NCBI RefSeq assembly: GCF_000745835.1
Contig: NZ_JQKB01000009.1
Span: 99,510 to 163,509 of the forward strand
Length of the DNA stretch: 64,000 nt
Source of the DNA: Belnapia moabensis DSM 16746
GTDB lineage: Bacteria; Pseudomonadota; Alphaproteobacteria; Acetobacterales; Acetobacteraceae
Direction of reading: 5' to 3'
A program made the translations under genes and the position numbers. The first letter of the stretch is position 1; each line of letters opens with the position of its first letter. Below, piece after piece: positions 51,758-61,214 of this stretch. The notes under the pieces are model-generated. The model was not told the origin of the DNA. It ran no database searches and saw only the letters and a list, made by a program, of their open reading frames with translations.

Positions 51758-54136
51758 CTACCGCTGTAACGCCATGTCCGGGGCGGGCCGTCGAAGGCGG
51801 CGGCGCAAGGCTTCGGCCAGCTCATCCGTCCGCAGTGGCCAGCCGATGGCATCGAAGCTGGGCATCGGCGTCGCGCCTGCGAAGATGACCGGCAGACCGG
51901 GTGCCGCGCGACGGATCGCCCTGGCGAGATCGGGGCTGCATTCCAGCAGCAGCGCGGCATCGAAGCGGTGCGGCGCGGCCCGCAGCGCGGCCAGGGCGGC
52001 AGAGGCGTCGCGGAAGCCCTGCGGCTCGAAGCCGAGCGCGGCGAGCAGCTCCTCCTCCCACGGCAGGCGGCTGTCGTCGTGCAGCAGCAGCACCACCTCG
52101 CCCTCGCCGCGCGGCAGCTCGCGCCGGGTGGCCTCCGCCGCGGTGGCACGCGGCAGCCAGACCTCGAAGAGGCTTCCCTGCCCCGGGGCGCTCCGCACGT
52201 TGATGCCGCCGCCATGCGCCAGCACGATCTCCCCGACGGTTGCGAGGCCGAGGCCATGCCCGGCCTGGCGAGTGGTGAAGAAGGGCTCGAAGATGCGGGC
52301 GAGCGTCGCCGCATCCATGCCCGGGCCGGTGTCGCGCACGCGCACCACGACGTAGTGGTCGGGTCGCAGCTCGCCGAGACGGAGCGGGAGCTTCGCCTGC
52401 AGGCCGCGCGCCTCCACCTCGATTGTCACCTCGCCGCCGCCATCCATCGCCTGTGCGGCATTGCGGCAGAGATTGACCACGACCTGTTGCAGCCGCGTCG
52501 CATCGCCGCGAATCATTGCGGCATCTGGCAGGTGCGCGATGGTCAGCGACACGCCGGCCGGGAGCATGGCGTGCAGCAGCGCCTCCGTCTCCACCAGGAG
52601 GGCGCCGGCATCCACCTCGCCCGCCGGCGCGGGCTGCGGGCCGCCGAAGGCCAGGATGTCGGAGGCGAGGTCCCGGGCGCGTTCGGCGGCGCGGCGGATG
52701 TCGGTGATGCGTGCGCTGGAGGGATCGGCCTGCGCCATCTCGGCAAAGCCGATGATCGCGCCGATGATGTTGTTGACGTTGTGCGCGATGCCGCTGGCGA
52801 AGGTTCCGAGCATCTGCATCTGCCGCGACTGCGCCTCGCGCGCGGCCAGCTGCGCCCGCTCCGCCTCCAGGCAGCTGCGCGTGACCAGGTTGAGGAGGGC
52901 GTCGAGGGCCAGGCCGAGGGAGGCGACCTCCTGCTCCGAAGGCATGTGGCCGGGGCGGGTGAGATCGCAGCCGAGCAGCGCGGCGGCGCCATGCTCCGTC
53001 CGGCGCACGGCCGCGATCCAGCCATGTGCCTCGCCGGGCAGGTCGCGTAATCCAGGATGGCCGGGGCGCAGCCGCAGCGTTCCCGTCGGGGAGGGCGGGT
53101 GCCGGCCTGCGAGGGCGAGCACGGCCTCCGTCCAGGCCTCCGGCAGCGCTGCGCCATCGGCGGGCCAGAGGCGCGCGAAGGGCGGCTCGCCCGCCATCAC
53201 CAGATAGGCACGCTGTGCGCCCAGGCGCCGGGCGATCTCCTCCAGCGCATGATCCAGCCCGGCCTCCATCCCGGCCGGACTGGTCCCGATCAGCCGGGCG
53301 GAGAGGCGGGCCAGCATGTGCTCGAAGGCGGCGTGGCGCCGCATCGCGAGCGACCGGGTGCGGAGCCGCAGGCCGAGCGCCAGCAGGCCGCCCAGCAGCA
53401 GCACCGCGCTGGCAAAGAGCAGCAGCCGGTAGCGCCGCGCCGCCGCTTCCGCTGCTTCGCGGCGGGCCGTGACCTCGGCGGCGATGGCCTGCCGGATCGG
53501 ACCGCCCGCATCGGCCTGGGACTCGCGCAGGAGCCCGTCCACCCGCGGCAGCAGGTCGTGCAGCATCCAGCCATGCGCCAGCAGTGCGGCGGCGGGGGCG
53601 ACATCGCTCTCCGGCAGGGTCTGCCGATGGATATCCGCCAGGCCGCGCCGCACCTCCACCACCACCGGCGCCGAGGTGTCGAGGGTAAGGTTCAGGATCG
53701 CGGAGCCGAGCCGGCCCGCGCCTGCCAGCGGCACGCCGCCATTCGGCGGGGCCGAGAGGCGGACGGTCAGGCGGCCGAATTGCGCCAGCGAGTTCTGCAG
53801 CAGCGCGTTGGCGCTCTTGGTCGCCTCGACCAGCGCCTCCTGCCGGGCGTGCCAAGCTTCCAGCCGGGCCAATTGCCCGGGCGTGGCGATGCCGCCGAGT
53901 CCTGCGAGCGCGGCCTCGATCCGGTGCCCTGCGCGGACCAGCGGGTCGTAGTCCCGCAGCAGGCCGGCGCGGGCGGAGAGCAGGTCGCGCCGGATCGCGC
54001 TCTCGGCCAGCTCGATCTCGTCCAACAGCTGCATGGTCGTCTCGAAGGGGCGCTCATCGACGGCGAAGCCGCGCAGGAGAAACCAGGTGAGCAGCAGCAG
54101 GGCCGTCGGCACCCCGGCCAGGAGGCCGGGCTTCAT
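51758..54136 (-). CDS. VirA-like sensor histidine kinase with a degenerate receiver
   Basis: A 792-residue membrane kinase. It has two membrane helices (about 5-22 and 237-256) enclosing a helical periplasmic sensor like the DAHL-type domain of VirA-like kinases, a GAF-like region (about 280-420), the phospho-accepting H452 in FASGIAHNVNNIIGA, the N-box VVVNLCRNAAQAM, and the G boxes RDTGPGM and GHGLGLATV. The C-terminal receiver-like domain (about 678-775) is degenerate: the acceptor aspartate is E732 (ALLLECSP) and the lysine is lost. Its ATG overlaps the stop of the di-haem peroxidase gene, which in turn overlaps the response-regulator gene. Confidence 0.9.
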   Translation of the reverse strand: MKPGLLAGVPTALLLLTWFLLRGFAVDERPFETTMQLLDEIELAESAIRRDLLSARAGLLRDYDPLVRAGHRIEAALAGLGGIATPGQLARLEAWHARQEALVEATKSANALLQNSLAQFGRLTVRLSAPPNGGVPLAGAGRLGSAILNLTLDTSAPVVVEVRRGLADIHRQTLPESDVAPAAALLAHGWMLHDLLPRVDGLLRESQADAGGPIRQAIAAEVTARREAAEAAARRYRLLLFASAVLLLGGLLALGLRLRTRSLAMRRHAAFEHMLARLSARLIGTSPAGMEAGLDHALEEIARRLGAQRAYLVMAGEPPFARLWPADGAALPEAWTEAVLALAGRHPPSPTGTLRLRPGHPGLRDLPGEAHGWIAAVRRTEHGAAALLGCDLTRPGHMPSEQEVASLGLALDALLNLVTRSCLEAERAQLAAREAQSRQMQMLGTFASGIAHNVNNIIGAIIGFAEMAQADPSSARITDIRRAAERARDLASDILAFGGPQPAPAGEVDAGALLVETEALLHAMLPAGVSLTIAHLPDAAMIRGDATRLQQVVVNLCRNAAQAMDGGGEVTIEVEARGLQAKLPLRLGELRPDHYVVVRVRDTGPGMDAATLARIFEPFFTTRQAGHGLGLATVGEIVLAHGGGINVRSAPGQGSLFEVWLPRATAAEATRRELPRGEGEVVLLLHDDSRLPWEEELLAALGFEPQGFRDASAALAALRAAPHRFDAALLLECSPDLARAIRRAAPGLPVIFAGATPMPSFDAIGWPLRTDELAEALRRRLRRPAPDMALQR

Positions 54137-55067
54137 GGCGGCGGGGTGAGCGGCGTGCCGCGATAGCTGCCGGTGAGGGTGCGCAGGAAGGCGACGATGG
54201 AGGCGATCTGCGCATCGTCCAGCACGAGGTTGAGCTGGGCGAACCCCATGCCGCGCACCGCCTCCTCGAGCGTAGCGGCGCTGCCGTCATGGAAATAGGG
54301 TGCGGTGACGGCGACGTTGCGCAGGCTCGGGACGCGCAGCACCTGCGGCTCGGGCGCCGCCAGCGCGTGGAATATGCCGTGCCGCTGGAAGAGGTTGCCG
54401 CCGACATTGGCCCCCTGGTGGCAGGCGACGCAGCCGATGCCGCGGAACAGCGCGTAGCCTGCCTGTTCCTCCGGTGTGATGGCCCCGGCCTCGCCGGCGA
54501 GCCACCGGTCGAAGCGGCTGCCCGGCGTGACGAGGCTGCGCTGGAAGGTGGCGAGCGCGTCGAGCAGCGCCTCCCCGTCCGGCGGGCGGCCATAGGCTTC
54601 GCGGAAGGCCGCGACGGTGGACGGGTCGGCCGAGAGACGCGCCAGCACGAGCTCGGGGCGCGCGCCCATGATTGCAGGGTTGCGCAGCAGGGCCTCGATC
54701 TGCGCGGCCAGGCTGCGCGCGCGCCCCTCCCAGCCGAGGCGGAAGTTGAGCGAGGCGTTGAACACCGTGACGGTGTTGAGCGGCAGGTCCAGCCCGTCCA
54801 GGCCGGTATCGCGCCGGCGCGACGTGGCGCCGTTGGTCCGGAGGTCGTGGCAGGAGGCGCAGGCGCGTGAGCCGTCACCGGACAGGCGCGGATCGGCGAA
54901 GAGGCGCTCGCCCAGCGCCCGCCGGCGCTCGTCGAGGGCGGGCGGCGGCGGCAGGATGCCGATCGGGTGCTGAAGCTCCGCTGCGGCGGCGACAAGGGGC
55001 GGCATTCCGCCTTGCGGCGCCGGGCCGCGGAGGACCAGGATGCCGGAGAGCAGCAGCGCGGCCCACC

Positions 55068-55071
<4 letters not shown>
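54133..55071 (-). CDS. Di-haem cytochrome c peroxidase-family protein (CCP/MauG-like)
   Basis: A 312-residue exported protein with an N-terminal signal helix and two c-type haem sites, CASCH (C71, C74, H75) and CVACH (C214, C217, H218). The sequence follows the bacterial CCP/MauG fold: LGERLFADPRLSGDGS, LNTVTVFNASLNFRLGWEGR, VPSLRNVAVTAPYFHDGSAATLEEAV. It should reduce hydrogen peroxide or act as a haem redox protein in the periplasm. Both ends overlap signalling genes by four bases (response regulator before it, kinase after it), an arrangement that points to a sensory role. Confidence 0.93.
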
Positions 55072-55820
<749 letters not shown>

Positions 55821-56015
55821 CGTTGCGCTACCGGGCGTCGTCCTGTCATTGTCTGGGCCGCCATGAGCGGCGGAGACGGCATGTAGGGCGCCCGTGTTGC
55901 CGGTCGATGTCGCGGCGCCGGCGCGTTGGTTGCATCTGTCATCAACCTTCGCCTCATGGGCGTGCGTCGAAGGCAAGGGAGGCCTGCGTGGCGCGCAAGC
56001 CCCCTACGAACGGCG

Positions 56016-56894
56016 TCAGCCCGGGTCGCTCAGTCCCGCCCTCCGCAGGAAGGCGAGCAGATGATCCGTCACCAGCTCCGGCGCTTCCAGCGATGCGATG
56101 TGGCCGACGCCGGGCAGCAGGATCAGCGGGCAGCCGAGCGCGCCCGCCATGCGTTCGGCTTCCTCCGCGCTCCGCGGGATGTCGGCCGCGCCATGCAGCA
56201 CGATGCGGGGCATGCGCAGCCGGGGCGCCTCGGCCAGGGCATCGCGGCGGCCGAAGATGATGCGGCCGAGCGGCACCACGCTGTCCAGCAGCCGTTCGCG
56301 CGGCCAGGCCTGCAGCGCGGCGCGGAAGCGCACCGGCAGGTCCGGGCGGCGCGAGACGATGTCGGGCGCGAAGAACATCGGCACGACGGCGTCCAGCACG
56401 GGCGGCGGCAGCGTGCCCGCGCGCGCCACCGTGTCGAGCATGCCGAAGAAGCGCAAGCGCGCCGGCTCCGGCTCCGCGCCGATGGAGGTGTCGAGCAAGG
56501 CCATCGCCCGGACGCGATGCGGTGCGAGGCAGGCCAGCTCGAAGGCCCACATGCCGCCGACCGAAAGGCCGCAGACGGCGAAGCGCTCGATGCCCAGCGC
56601 ATCCATCAACGCGAGGTGCTGGCGCGCGAGGCCGGCCAGGTCGCGCGTGGACTCCGGCAGGCGGCCGGACCCGCCATGGCCCCAGAGTTCGGGCACGATG
56701 ACGCGGTGGTGCCGTGCCAGCGCCGCGAGCTGCGGGCGCCACATCTCGGCGTCCCAGAGATAGCTGTGGCCCAGCAGCAGCACCTCGCCGCTTCCGGCGT
56801 CGAGGACATGCATGGGTGAGCCGTCCACCTCGATGAGGTGGTGGCGCTCGGCGAGGGCCGGCGTGGTGCCGGGGATGGACGATGCCGGTTGCAT
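56016..56894 (-). CDS. Alpha/beta-fold hydrolase
   Basis: A 292-residue alpha/beta hydrolase. The oxyanion region is LLLGHSYLWDAEMWRPQL, the nucleophilic serine is in FAVCGLSVGGMWAFELA, an acidic residue is in HGAADIPRSA and the catalytic histidine in PGVGHIASLEAPE. There is no signal peptide. It lies 5 bp downstream of a DUF1127 gene on the same strand and so forms a two-gene unit with it. A large STAND-type regulator gene sits upstream on the same strand. Substrate unknown; similar enzymes include esterases and enol-lactonases. Confidence 0.9.
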   Translation of the reverse strand: MQPASSIPGTTPALAERHHLIEVDGSPMHVLDAGSGEVLLLGHSYLWDAEMWRPQLAALARHHRVIVPELWGHGGSGRLPESTRDLAGLARQHLALMDALGIERFAVCGLSVGGMWAFELACLAPHRVRAMALLDTSIGAEPEPARLRFFGMLDTVARAGTLPPPVLDAVVPMFFAPDIVSRRPDLPVRFRAALQAWPRERLLDSVVPLGRIIFGRRDALAEAPRLRMPRIVLHGAADIPRSAEEAERMAGALGCPLILLPGVGHIASLEAPELVTDHLLAFLRRAGLSDPG

Positions 56895-56899
56895 GGCCG

Positions 56900-57145
56900 T
56901 CACGCCCCCCGGCCAAGCCGCGCGCGCCGCTCCACGTCGCAGCGCGAGACGCCGATATCGGCCAGCATGCGGTCGTCCATCATGGCGAGTTCCGCCTCCG
57001 CGAGGTGGGTGCGGTGCCATCGCAAGGCCCGGAGCCGAAGCTGCCGTAGCAGGCGCTGCAGCAGCCCCGTGCCGCTCGGGGGGAGTTGGGTGGACGACGC
57101 CAGGCCGGGCATGGTGTGCCACGACCGGCGATGCGGGATGTGCAT
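56900..57145 (-). CDS. DUF1127-domain small protein
   Basis: An 81-residue protein ending in the YjiS/DUF1127 motif, LAEAELAMMDDRMLADIGVSRCDVERRA. Short proteins with this basic C-terminal domain in alphaproteobacteria have been tied to RNA turnover and to small-RNA or phosphate/carbon regulation. The ATG follows GGAGGT, a near-perfect ribosome-binding site, eight bases upstream. It is directly upstream of an alpha/beta hydrolase gene. The region 57146-57353 before it holds only a short inverted repeat. Confidence 0.87.
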   Translation of the reverse strand: MHIPHRRSWHTMPGLASSTQLPPSGTGLLQRLLRQLRLRALRWHRTHLAEAELAMMDDRMLADIGVSRCDVERRARLGRGA

Positions 57146-57216
57146 GAGGGTACCTCCGTTCTGCGCCCTCGGGGCGCGTGGCGAAGGCATCGCCGCGCCG
57201 CGTCACATGCGGATGT

Positions 57217-57234
57217 CCGAAGCGGCTGCTTCGG
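57217..57234. repeat. 7-bp inverted repeat (CCGAAGC/GCTTCGG)
   Basis: A perfect 7-bp inverted repeat with a GGCT loop lies between the STAND-regulator stop and the DUF1127 start. It could end the regulator transcript or be an operator for the DUF1127/hydrolase unit; no T-tract follows. Confidence 0.35.
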
Positions 57235-57353
57235 CTACGGCTGAAACATGGCGTGCGGCGGGGCGCCGCCGCAGATGCCGGGAGGTGTCGGGGCCACGGC
57301 GCGGCGCCGCGGGCCGAGCTGCATCCCCCGGCGCGAGGCGCGGGCCTGCCGCG

Positions 57354-59942
57354 TCACCGCCGAGACGCGATGACGAAGGCTTCCGCCACCGCCGCTTCCT
57401 CGCCGAGGGCCGCGCCGTTCGTCGTCAGCCGTTCGAGCTCCTCCGGGGTCAGGCGTTGGCGCAGGACCGCCACCAGCCGGTCATGCACGGCCTGCGAGCC
57501 GAAGCTGCGCAGGATGCCCCGTTGCGCGTGACAGGACTGCACATAGCCGAAGAGCCGCCCTGCCGTGTCCAGGCTGCCCTCGACTGCCGCGATCAGCGCC
57601 AGCCTCTCGAGATTGGCGGCCACCTCATGCGGCAGCGCCATGAGCTGCGCAGCGGCCAGTCTTTCGACGATGATGGGGCGCGCGCCGTCGATGTCGCCCT
57701 CCGCAAGCCGGTAGGAGGCCACGGCCCCGGCGATGTGTTGCACCCAGGGGAAGAACGTCTGCGCCGGGCTGAGGGAGGCCAGTGCCTCCTGCGCGACCGC
57801 GATGGCCTCGCCCATCCGGCCGGCTGCGCAGTGGAGTTCGGCCATGCTCCCCAGCGTCAGGGCGACATCCCGCAGGCCGCGGAGGCGCCGGGAGAGGGAG
57901 AGCGCCTCCTCCAGCTTCGCGCGTGCCGCAGCGGGCCGGTTGTCGCGCAGGAGGAAGACCGCGCGGGCCCTCAGGCAGGAGACGAGCGCCCTGCTCGGCT
58001 TCTCGCCGCGCAGCAGGTCCTCGGCCTCGTCGAGCAGGGGGCCGGCGGCGGCGAGATCGCCGGCAAGGGTGTGCTGCCAGGCCTGGCGCCACAGCGCGCG
58101 CCCAAGGTCGATCCGGCTTCCTGCGGCACGGAACAGCGCGACCGCCCGGCGCGCGGCCTCGAGCGCCTGGGCTCCCCTCGGCGCGACCCATCCGCAGCGG
58201 CCGAGCCATAGCCGGCCGGCGATGTCGGGTGGCGTCGCCTCGTCGATCCGGGAGATCGCGAGGTCGAACCAGCTTTGCAGCTCGCCGGTCAGGGAGAGCT
58301 CGGCCCAGACATGTTCGGTATGGCTCGCCAGCTCCAGGCCGAGGCGTTCGTCGCCATCCGGCCCGAAGGCCCAGGCGAGCCCCGCCCGCAGGTTCTCGAT
58401 CTCGGGCGCGTAGAGGGCGACCCACTCCTCGTCGGATATGAAGGGCCAGTCCGCCTCCGCCCGTTCGTAGGCCTTTACCAGCCACCGTGCCAGGCTGCGC
58501 CGCGCCTCGGCCAGCTCGGCCGCGGAGAGGCGCTCGGCGGCGTAGTAGCGCGTCGAGTCCAGCAGGCGGTAGCGGGCCTGCATTCCTGTCAGGTCCGCCT
58601 GCACGAGCGACTTGTCCACCAGGGACGCGATCAGGCCGCAGACCGCGTCCTCGCCCGAGGCGCAACCCGCCAGGAAGGCGGCGGAGCTCGCCGTCCAGGT
58701 GCCGGTGACGACGGACAGCCGCAGCAGCAGCGCGCGCTCCAGCGGCTCGAGCCGGTCGAGGCTCCAGCCGATGGTGGCGCGGAGCGTCTGCTGCCGTGCC
58801 AGCACGGTGCGTCGCCCGGCGATGAGCAACTCGAAATGGCGCTCCAGCCTCTGGCGCAGCTCCGCCAGGGTCATCGCCTTCAAGGCCGGGGCGGCTAGCT
58901 CGATGGCGAGCGGGATGCCGTCCAGGCGCTGGCAGATCCGCATGATCTCGCGCGCATCGGCATCGCCCGGCATGAACTCGCCGAGCGCCGCGCGGGCGCG
59001 CTCGACGAACAGCTCGCTGGCGGGATACTCCGCCAGCCGCGTGGCGGTGATGGGAGAATCGGGGGGCGCCGCGTCCAGGGGCTGCAGCCGGTGCAGCCGC
59101 TCGCCCTCGGCGCGCAGCGGCTCGCGGCTGGTCGCCAGGATGACGATGCCGGGGCAGCTTCGCAGGATCGCCTCGGCGGCGTCGGCGGCGGCCTGGAGCA
59201 GATGCTCGCAGCCGTCGAGCACCAGGAGCCCCCGCCTGGCGGCCAGCGCCGCGATCACGACGCGGAGTGCCTCGCCGCCGCCGACCTCGACGCCCAGGGC
59301 GGCGGCGATTGTCGCAAGGACGAGCCGTGGCTCCTCCACCGGGCCGAGATCGGCGAACCAGGCGCTCTCGGCGTCGGAGCGGCGGATGCGGTCGGCGGCG
59401 GCCAGGGCGAGCCGTGTCTTGCCGACGCCGCCCGCCCCCACGACCGTGATGAGGCGCGATTCGCCGAGATGCGCCGCCACCCGGTCGAGGTCGCCGTCGC
59501 GGCCGATGAGCTTCGTCAGCGGCCGGGGCAGGTCCCCCGGCCAGGGCGCGGCGCCCGCCGGACCCGGCGTCTCCGCCCGGGCCGGGGGTAGGGGGGACGG
59601 GGCTAGACAGGGCTGCGGCCCGTCCTCGGCCGGGCTCTCGGTCACGGGCGCGACGAAGCGGTACCCCCGCCCGGACAGCGTGGCGATGATGCCGCTGCCG
59701 AGAAGCTTGCGCAGGCCGGCGACATGGACGGTCAGGTTGCCCTCCTCGACGACACGGCCGGGCCAGACCAGCTCCATGAGCTCATCCTTCGGGACGACGC
59801 GGTCGCGGCGCTCGACCAGGGCGAGGAGCAGGTCGAAGGCGCGCCCGCGGACCGGGACCTCCCGTCCCTCGGCGGCCAGGATGCGGCGGTCGGGGACGAG
59901 GCGAAAGGGCCCGAAGGCGAAGGCTTTCGCGGTCTCGGCCAT
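57354..59942 (-). CDS. wHTH-STAND transcriptional regulator (AfsR/NB-ARC-like)
   Basis: An 862-residue regulator. Residues 1-100 are an OmpR/CadC-type winged helix (FGPFRLVPDRRILAAEGREV, LLALVERRDRVVPKDELMELVWPGRVVEEGNLTVHV, GRGYRFVAPV). A linker rich in proline is followed by a STAND NTPase with Walker A GAGGVGKT at 169-176, LLVLDGCEHLL as Walker B and LATSREPL as sensor. The last 400 or so residues are TPR-like helical repeats. Such proteins switch between ADP- and ATP-bound states on ligand binding. It is divergent from an exported alpha/beta hydrolase gene and upstream of the DUF1127/hydrolase unit. Confidence 0.92.
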   Translation of the reverse strand: MAETAKAFAFGPFRLVPDRRILAAEGREVPVRGRAFDLLLALVERRDRVVPKDELMELVWPGRVVEEGNLTVHVAGLRKLLGSGIIATLSGRGYRFVAPVTESPAEDGPQPCLAPSPLPPARAETPGPAGAAPWPGDLPRPLTKLIGRDGDLDRVAAHLGESRLITVVGAGGVGKTRLALAAADRIRRSDAESAWFADLGPVEEPRLVLATIAAALGVEVGGGEALRVVIAALAARRGLLVLDGCEHLLQAAADAAEAILRSCPGIVILATSREPLRAEGERLHRLQPLDAAPPDSPITATRLAEYPASELFVERARAALGEFMPGDADAREIMRICQRLDGIPLAIELAAPALKAMTLAELRQRLERHFELLIAGRRTVLARQQTLRATIGWSLDRLEPLERALLLRLSVVTGTWTASSAAFLAGCASGEDAVCGLIASLVDKSLVQADLTGMQARYRLLDSTRYYAAERLSAAELAEARRSLARWLVKAYERAEADWPFISDEEWVALYAPEIENLRAGLAWAFGPDGDERLGLELASHTEHVWAELSLTGELQSWFDLAISRIDEATPPDIAGRLWLGRCGWVAPRGAQALEAARRAVALFRAAGSRIDLGRALWRQAWQHTLAGDLAAAGPLLDEAEDLLRGEKPSRALVSCLRARAVFLLRDNRPAAARAKLEEALSLSRRLRGLRDVALTLGSMAELHCAAGRMGEAIAVAQEALASLSPAQTFFPWVQHIAGAVASYRLAEGDIDGARPIIVERLAAAQLMALPHEVAANLERLALIAAVEGSLDTAGRLFGYVQSCHAQRGILRSFGSQAVHDRLVAVLRQRLTPEELERLTTNGAALGEEAAVAEAFVIASRR

Positions 59943-60292
59943 GGTGACGCGCCTCCCTTAGGAAAAATTTGGATATATTCGCTCGGCGCTGCCGCCCGCT
60001 GGCCGCCATCATCCCGATGCGGGGCAGACTACCCCGGCGGGCCCGGCCGACCCACCCCACCCCTTGGGGCGGAAGGGGTGGGGCACGCCCTGGATGCACC
60101 CCGTGTGGCCGCCGCGACGCGGCCGCGCCCCGCTGCGGACAGCCCGGCGCGGTACGCGCGCAGGTCTCCGAAGGCTCGGAAATTTTGGATCTTTTTGGCG
60201 ACCCGACAAGGATTCCGGGCCGCCGGAGCGCGATCCTGGCCATGGCCGTCGCTGACCGCCCGCCTCCCGCTTCCTCCGAAAGGAACCTCGTC
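59943..60292. other. 350-bp divergent intergenic region
   Basis: Between the STAND regulator and the exported hydrolase. It holds an 11-bp inverted repeat (described separately) and, about 95 bp further on, TCCGA-AGGC-TCGGA followed by the A/T-rich AATTTTGGATCTTTTT, which is unusual for this GC-rich DNA and could be part of a promoter or an attenuator in the hydrolase leader. No credible gene was seen inside it. Confidence 0.6.
60055..60083. promoter_or_regulatory. 11-bp perfect inverted repeat in a divergent promoter region
   Basis: CCCCACCCCTT and AAGGGGTGGGG pair perfectly around a GGGGCGG loop. Sited between two divergent genes, it is unlikely to be a simple terminator; it may be an operator for the wHTH-STAND regulator or a leader hairpin. 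The right half is G-rich. Confidence 0.45.
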
Positions 60293-61090
60293 ATGTCCGC
60301 CACTCGTCGCGATATCGTCGTCTCGGCCGCCGCCGCCACCATCGCCGCCGCGACCGCCGCCCAGGCGCAGCCCTCCGGCCCGGCCCCGAGCCCCCAGCCC
60401 GTCCGGAACGTCGTGCTCGTGCACGGCGCCTTCGCCGACGGCTCCGGCTGGCGCGGCGTGTATGACGAGCTGACCGGCCGCGGCTATCGCGTCAGCATCG
60501 TCCAGAACCCGCTCACCTCGCTCGCCGACGACGTCGCCGCCACGCGCCGCATCCTGGACCGCCAGGACGGGCCGGCCATCCTCGTCGGCCATAGCTGGGG
60601 CGGCACCGTGATCACCGAGGCGGGCGTGCATCCGAAGGTCGCCGGCCTCGTCTATGTCTCCGCTCTGTCGCCCGACGCCGGCGAGACCACCGCGCAGCAA
60701 TACCAGGGCTTCGTCACGCCGCCCGAATTTGTCCTCGACACCGGTGCCGACGGCTTCGGCTTCGTGAAGGCGGAGGCGTTCAAAGCCGGCTTCGCGGCGG
60801 ATGCCAGCGACGCCGACGCGGCCTTCATGCGCGACTCCCAGGTGCCGATCGCCATGGCGGCCTTCGGCACGAAGCTGGGGCAGGCCGCCTGGCGCAGCCG
60901 GCCGAGCTGGGCGGTGATCGCCACCGACGACAAGGCCTTCGACCAGCGCATGCTGCGCCACATGGCGAGCCGCATCGGCGCCAAGGTCACCGAGGTCGCG
61001 GCCAGCCATGCGGTCTTCATGACCCAGCCCAAGGTCGTCGCGGCCGTCATCGACGAGGCTGCGCGCGAAGCGCCCCGTACGCGCCGCTGA
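60293..61090 (+). CDS. Exported alpha/beta hydrolase (EstC-like)
   Basis: A 265-residue hydrolase with an export signal containing twin arginines (SATRRDIVVSAAAATIAAA, cleavage near AQAQP). The fold marks are VVLVHGAFADGSGWRGV (oxyanion), AILVGHSWGGTVITEAG (nucleophilic Ser), VIATDDKAFDQ (acid) and EVAASHAVFMTQP (His). Proteins of this kind are periplasmic esterases or lactonases of unknown substrate. The ATG follows AAAGGAACC. It diverges from the STAND regulator, a pairing that suggests direct control, and precedes a GMC oxidoreductase by 124 bp. Confidence 0.92.
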   Translation: MSATRRDIVVSAAAATIAAATAAQAQPSGPAPSPQPVRNVVLVHGAFADGSGWRGVYDELTGRGYRVSIVQNPLTSLADDVAATRRILDRQDGPAILVGHSWGGTVITEAGVHPKVAGLVYVSALSPDAGETTAQQYQGFVTPPEFVLDTGADGFGFVKAEAFKAGFAADASDADAAFMRDSQVPIAMAAFGTKLGQAAWRSRPSWAVIATDDKAFDQRMLRHMASRIGAKVTEVAASHAVFMTQPKVVAAVIDEAAREAPRTRR

Positions 61091-61112
61091 CCACCCCGGC
61101 ACCCATTAGACA

Positions 61113-61144
61113 CGGCAGCCGCCCGGCCGCGGGACCGGCTGCCG
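61113..61144 (+). terminator. 9-bp hairpin after the exported hydrolase gene
   Basis: CGGCAGCCG and CGGCTGCCG form a perfect 9-bp stem with a 14-base GC-rich loop, 22 bp after the hydrolase stop. There is no T-run. It may attenuate transcription into the GMC oxidoreductase gene. Confidence 0.4.
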
Positions 61145-61214
61145 GTCTGGACAGGTCGCGCCGACGGGTTCGTGCCCGTTCGGGCGGCCTCATTCGATGC
61201 AAGAGGACATTCCG

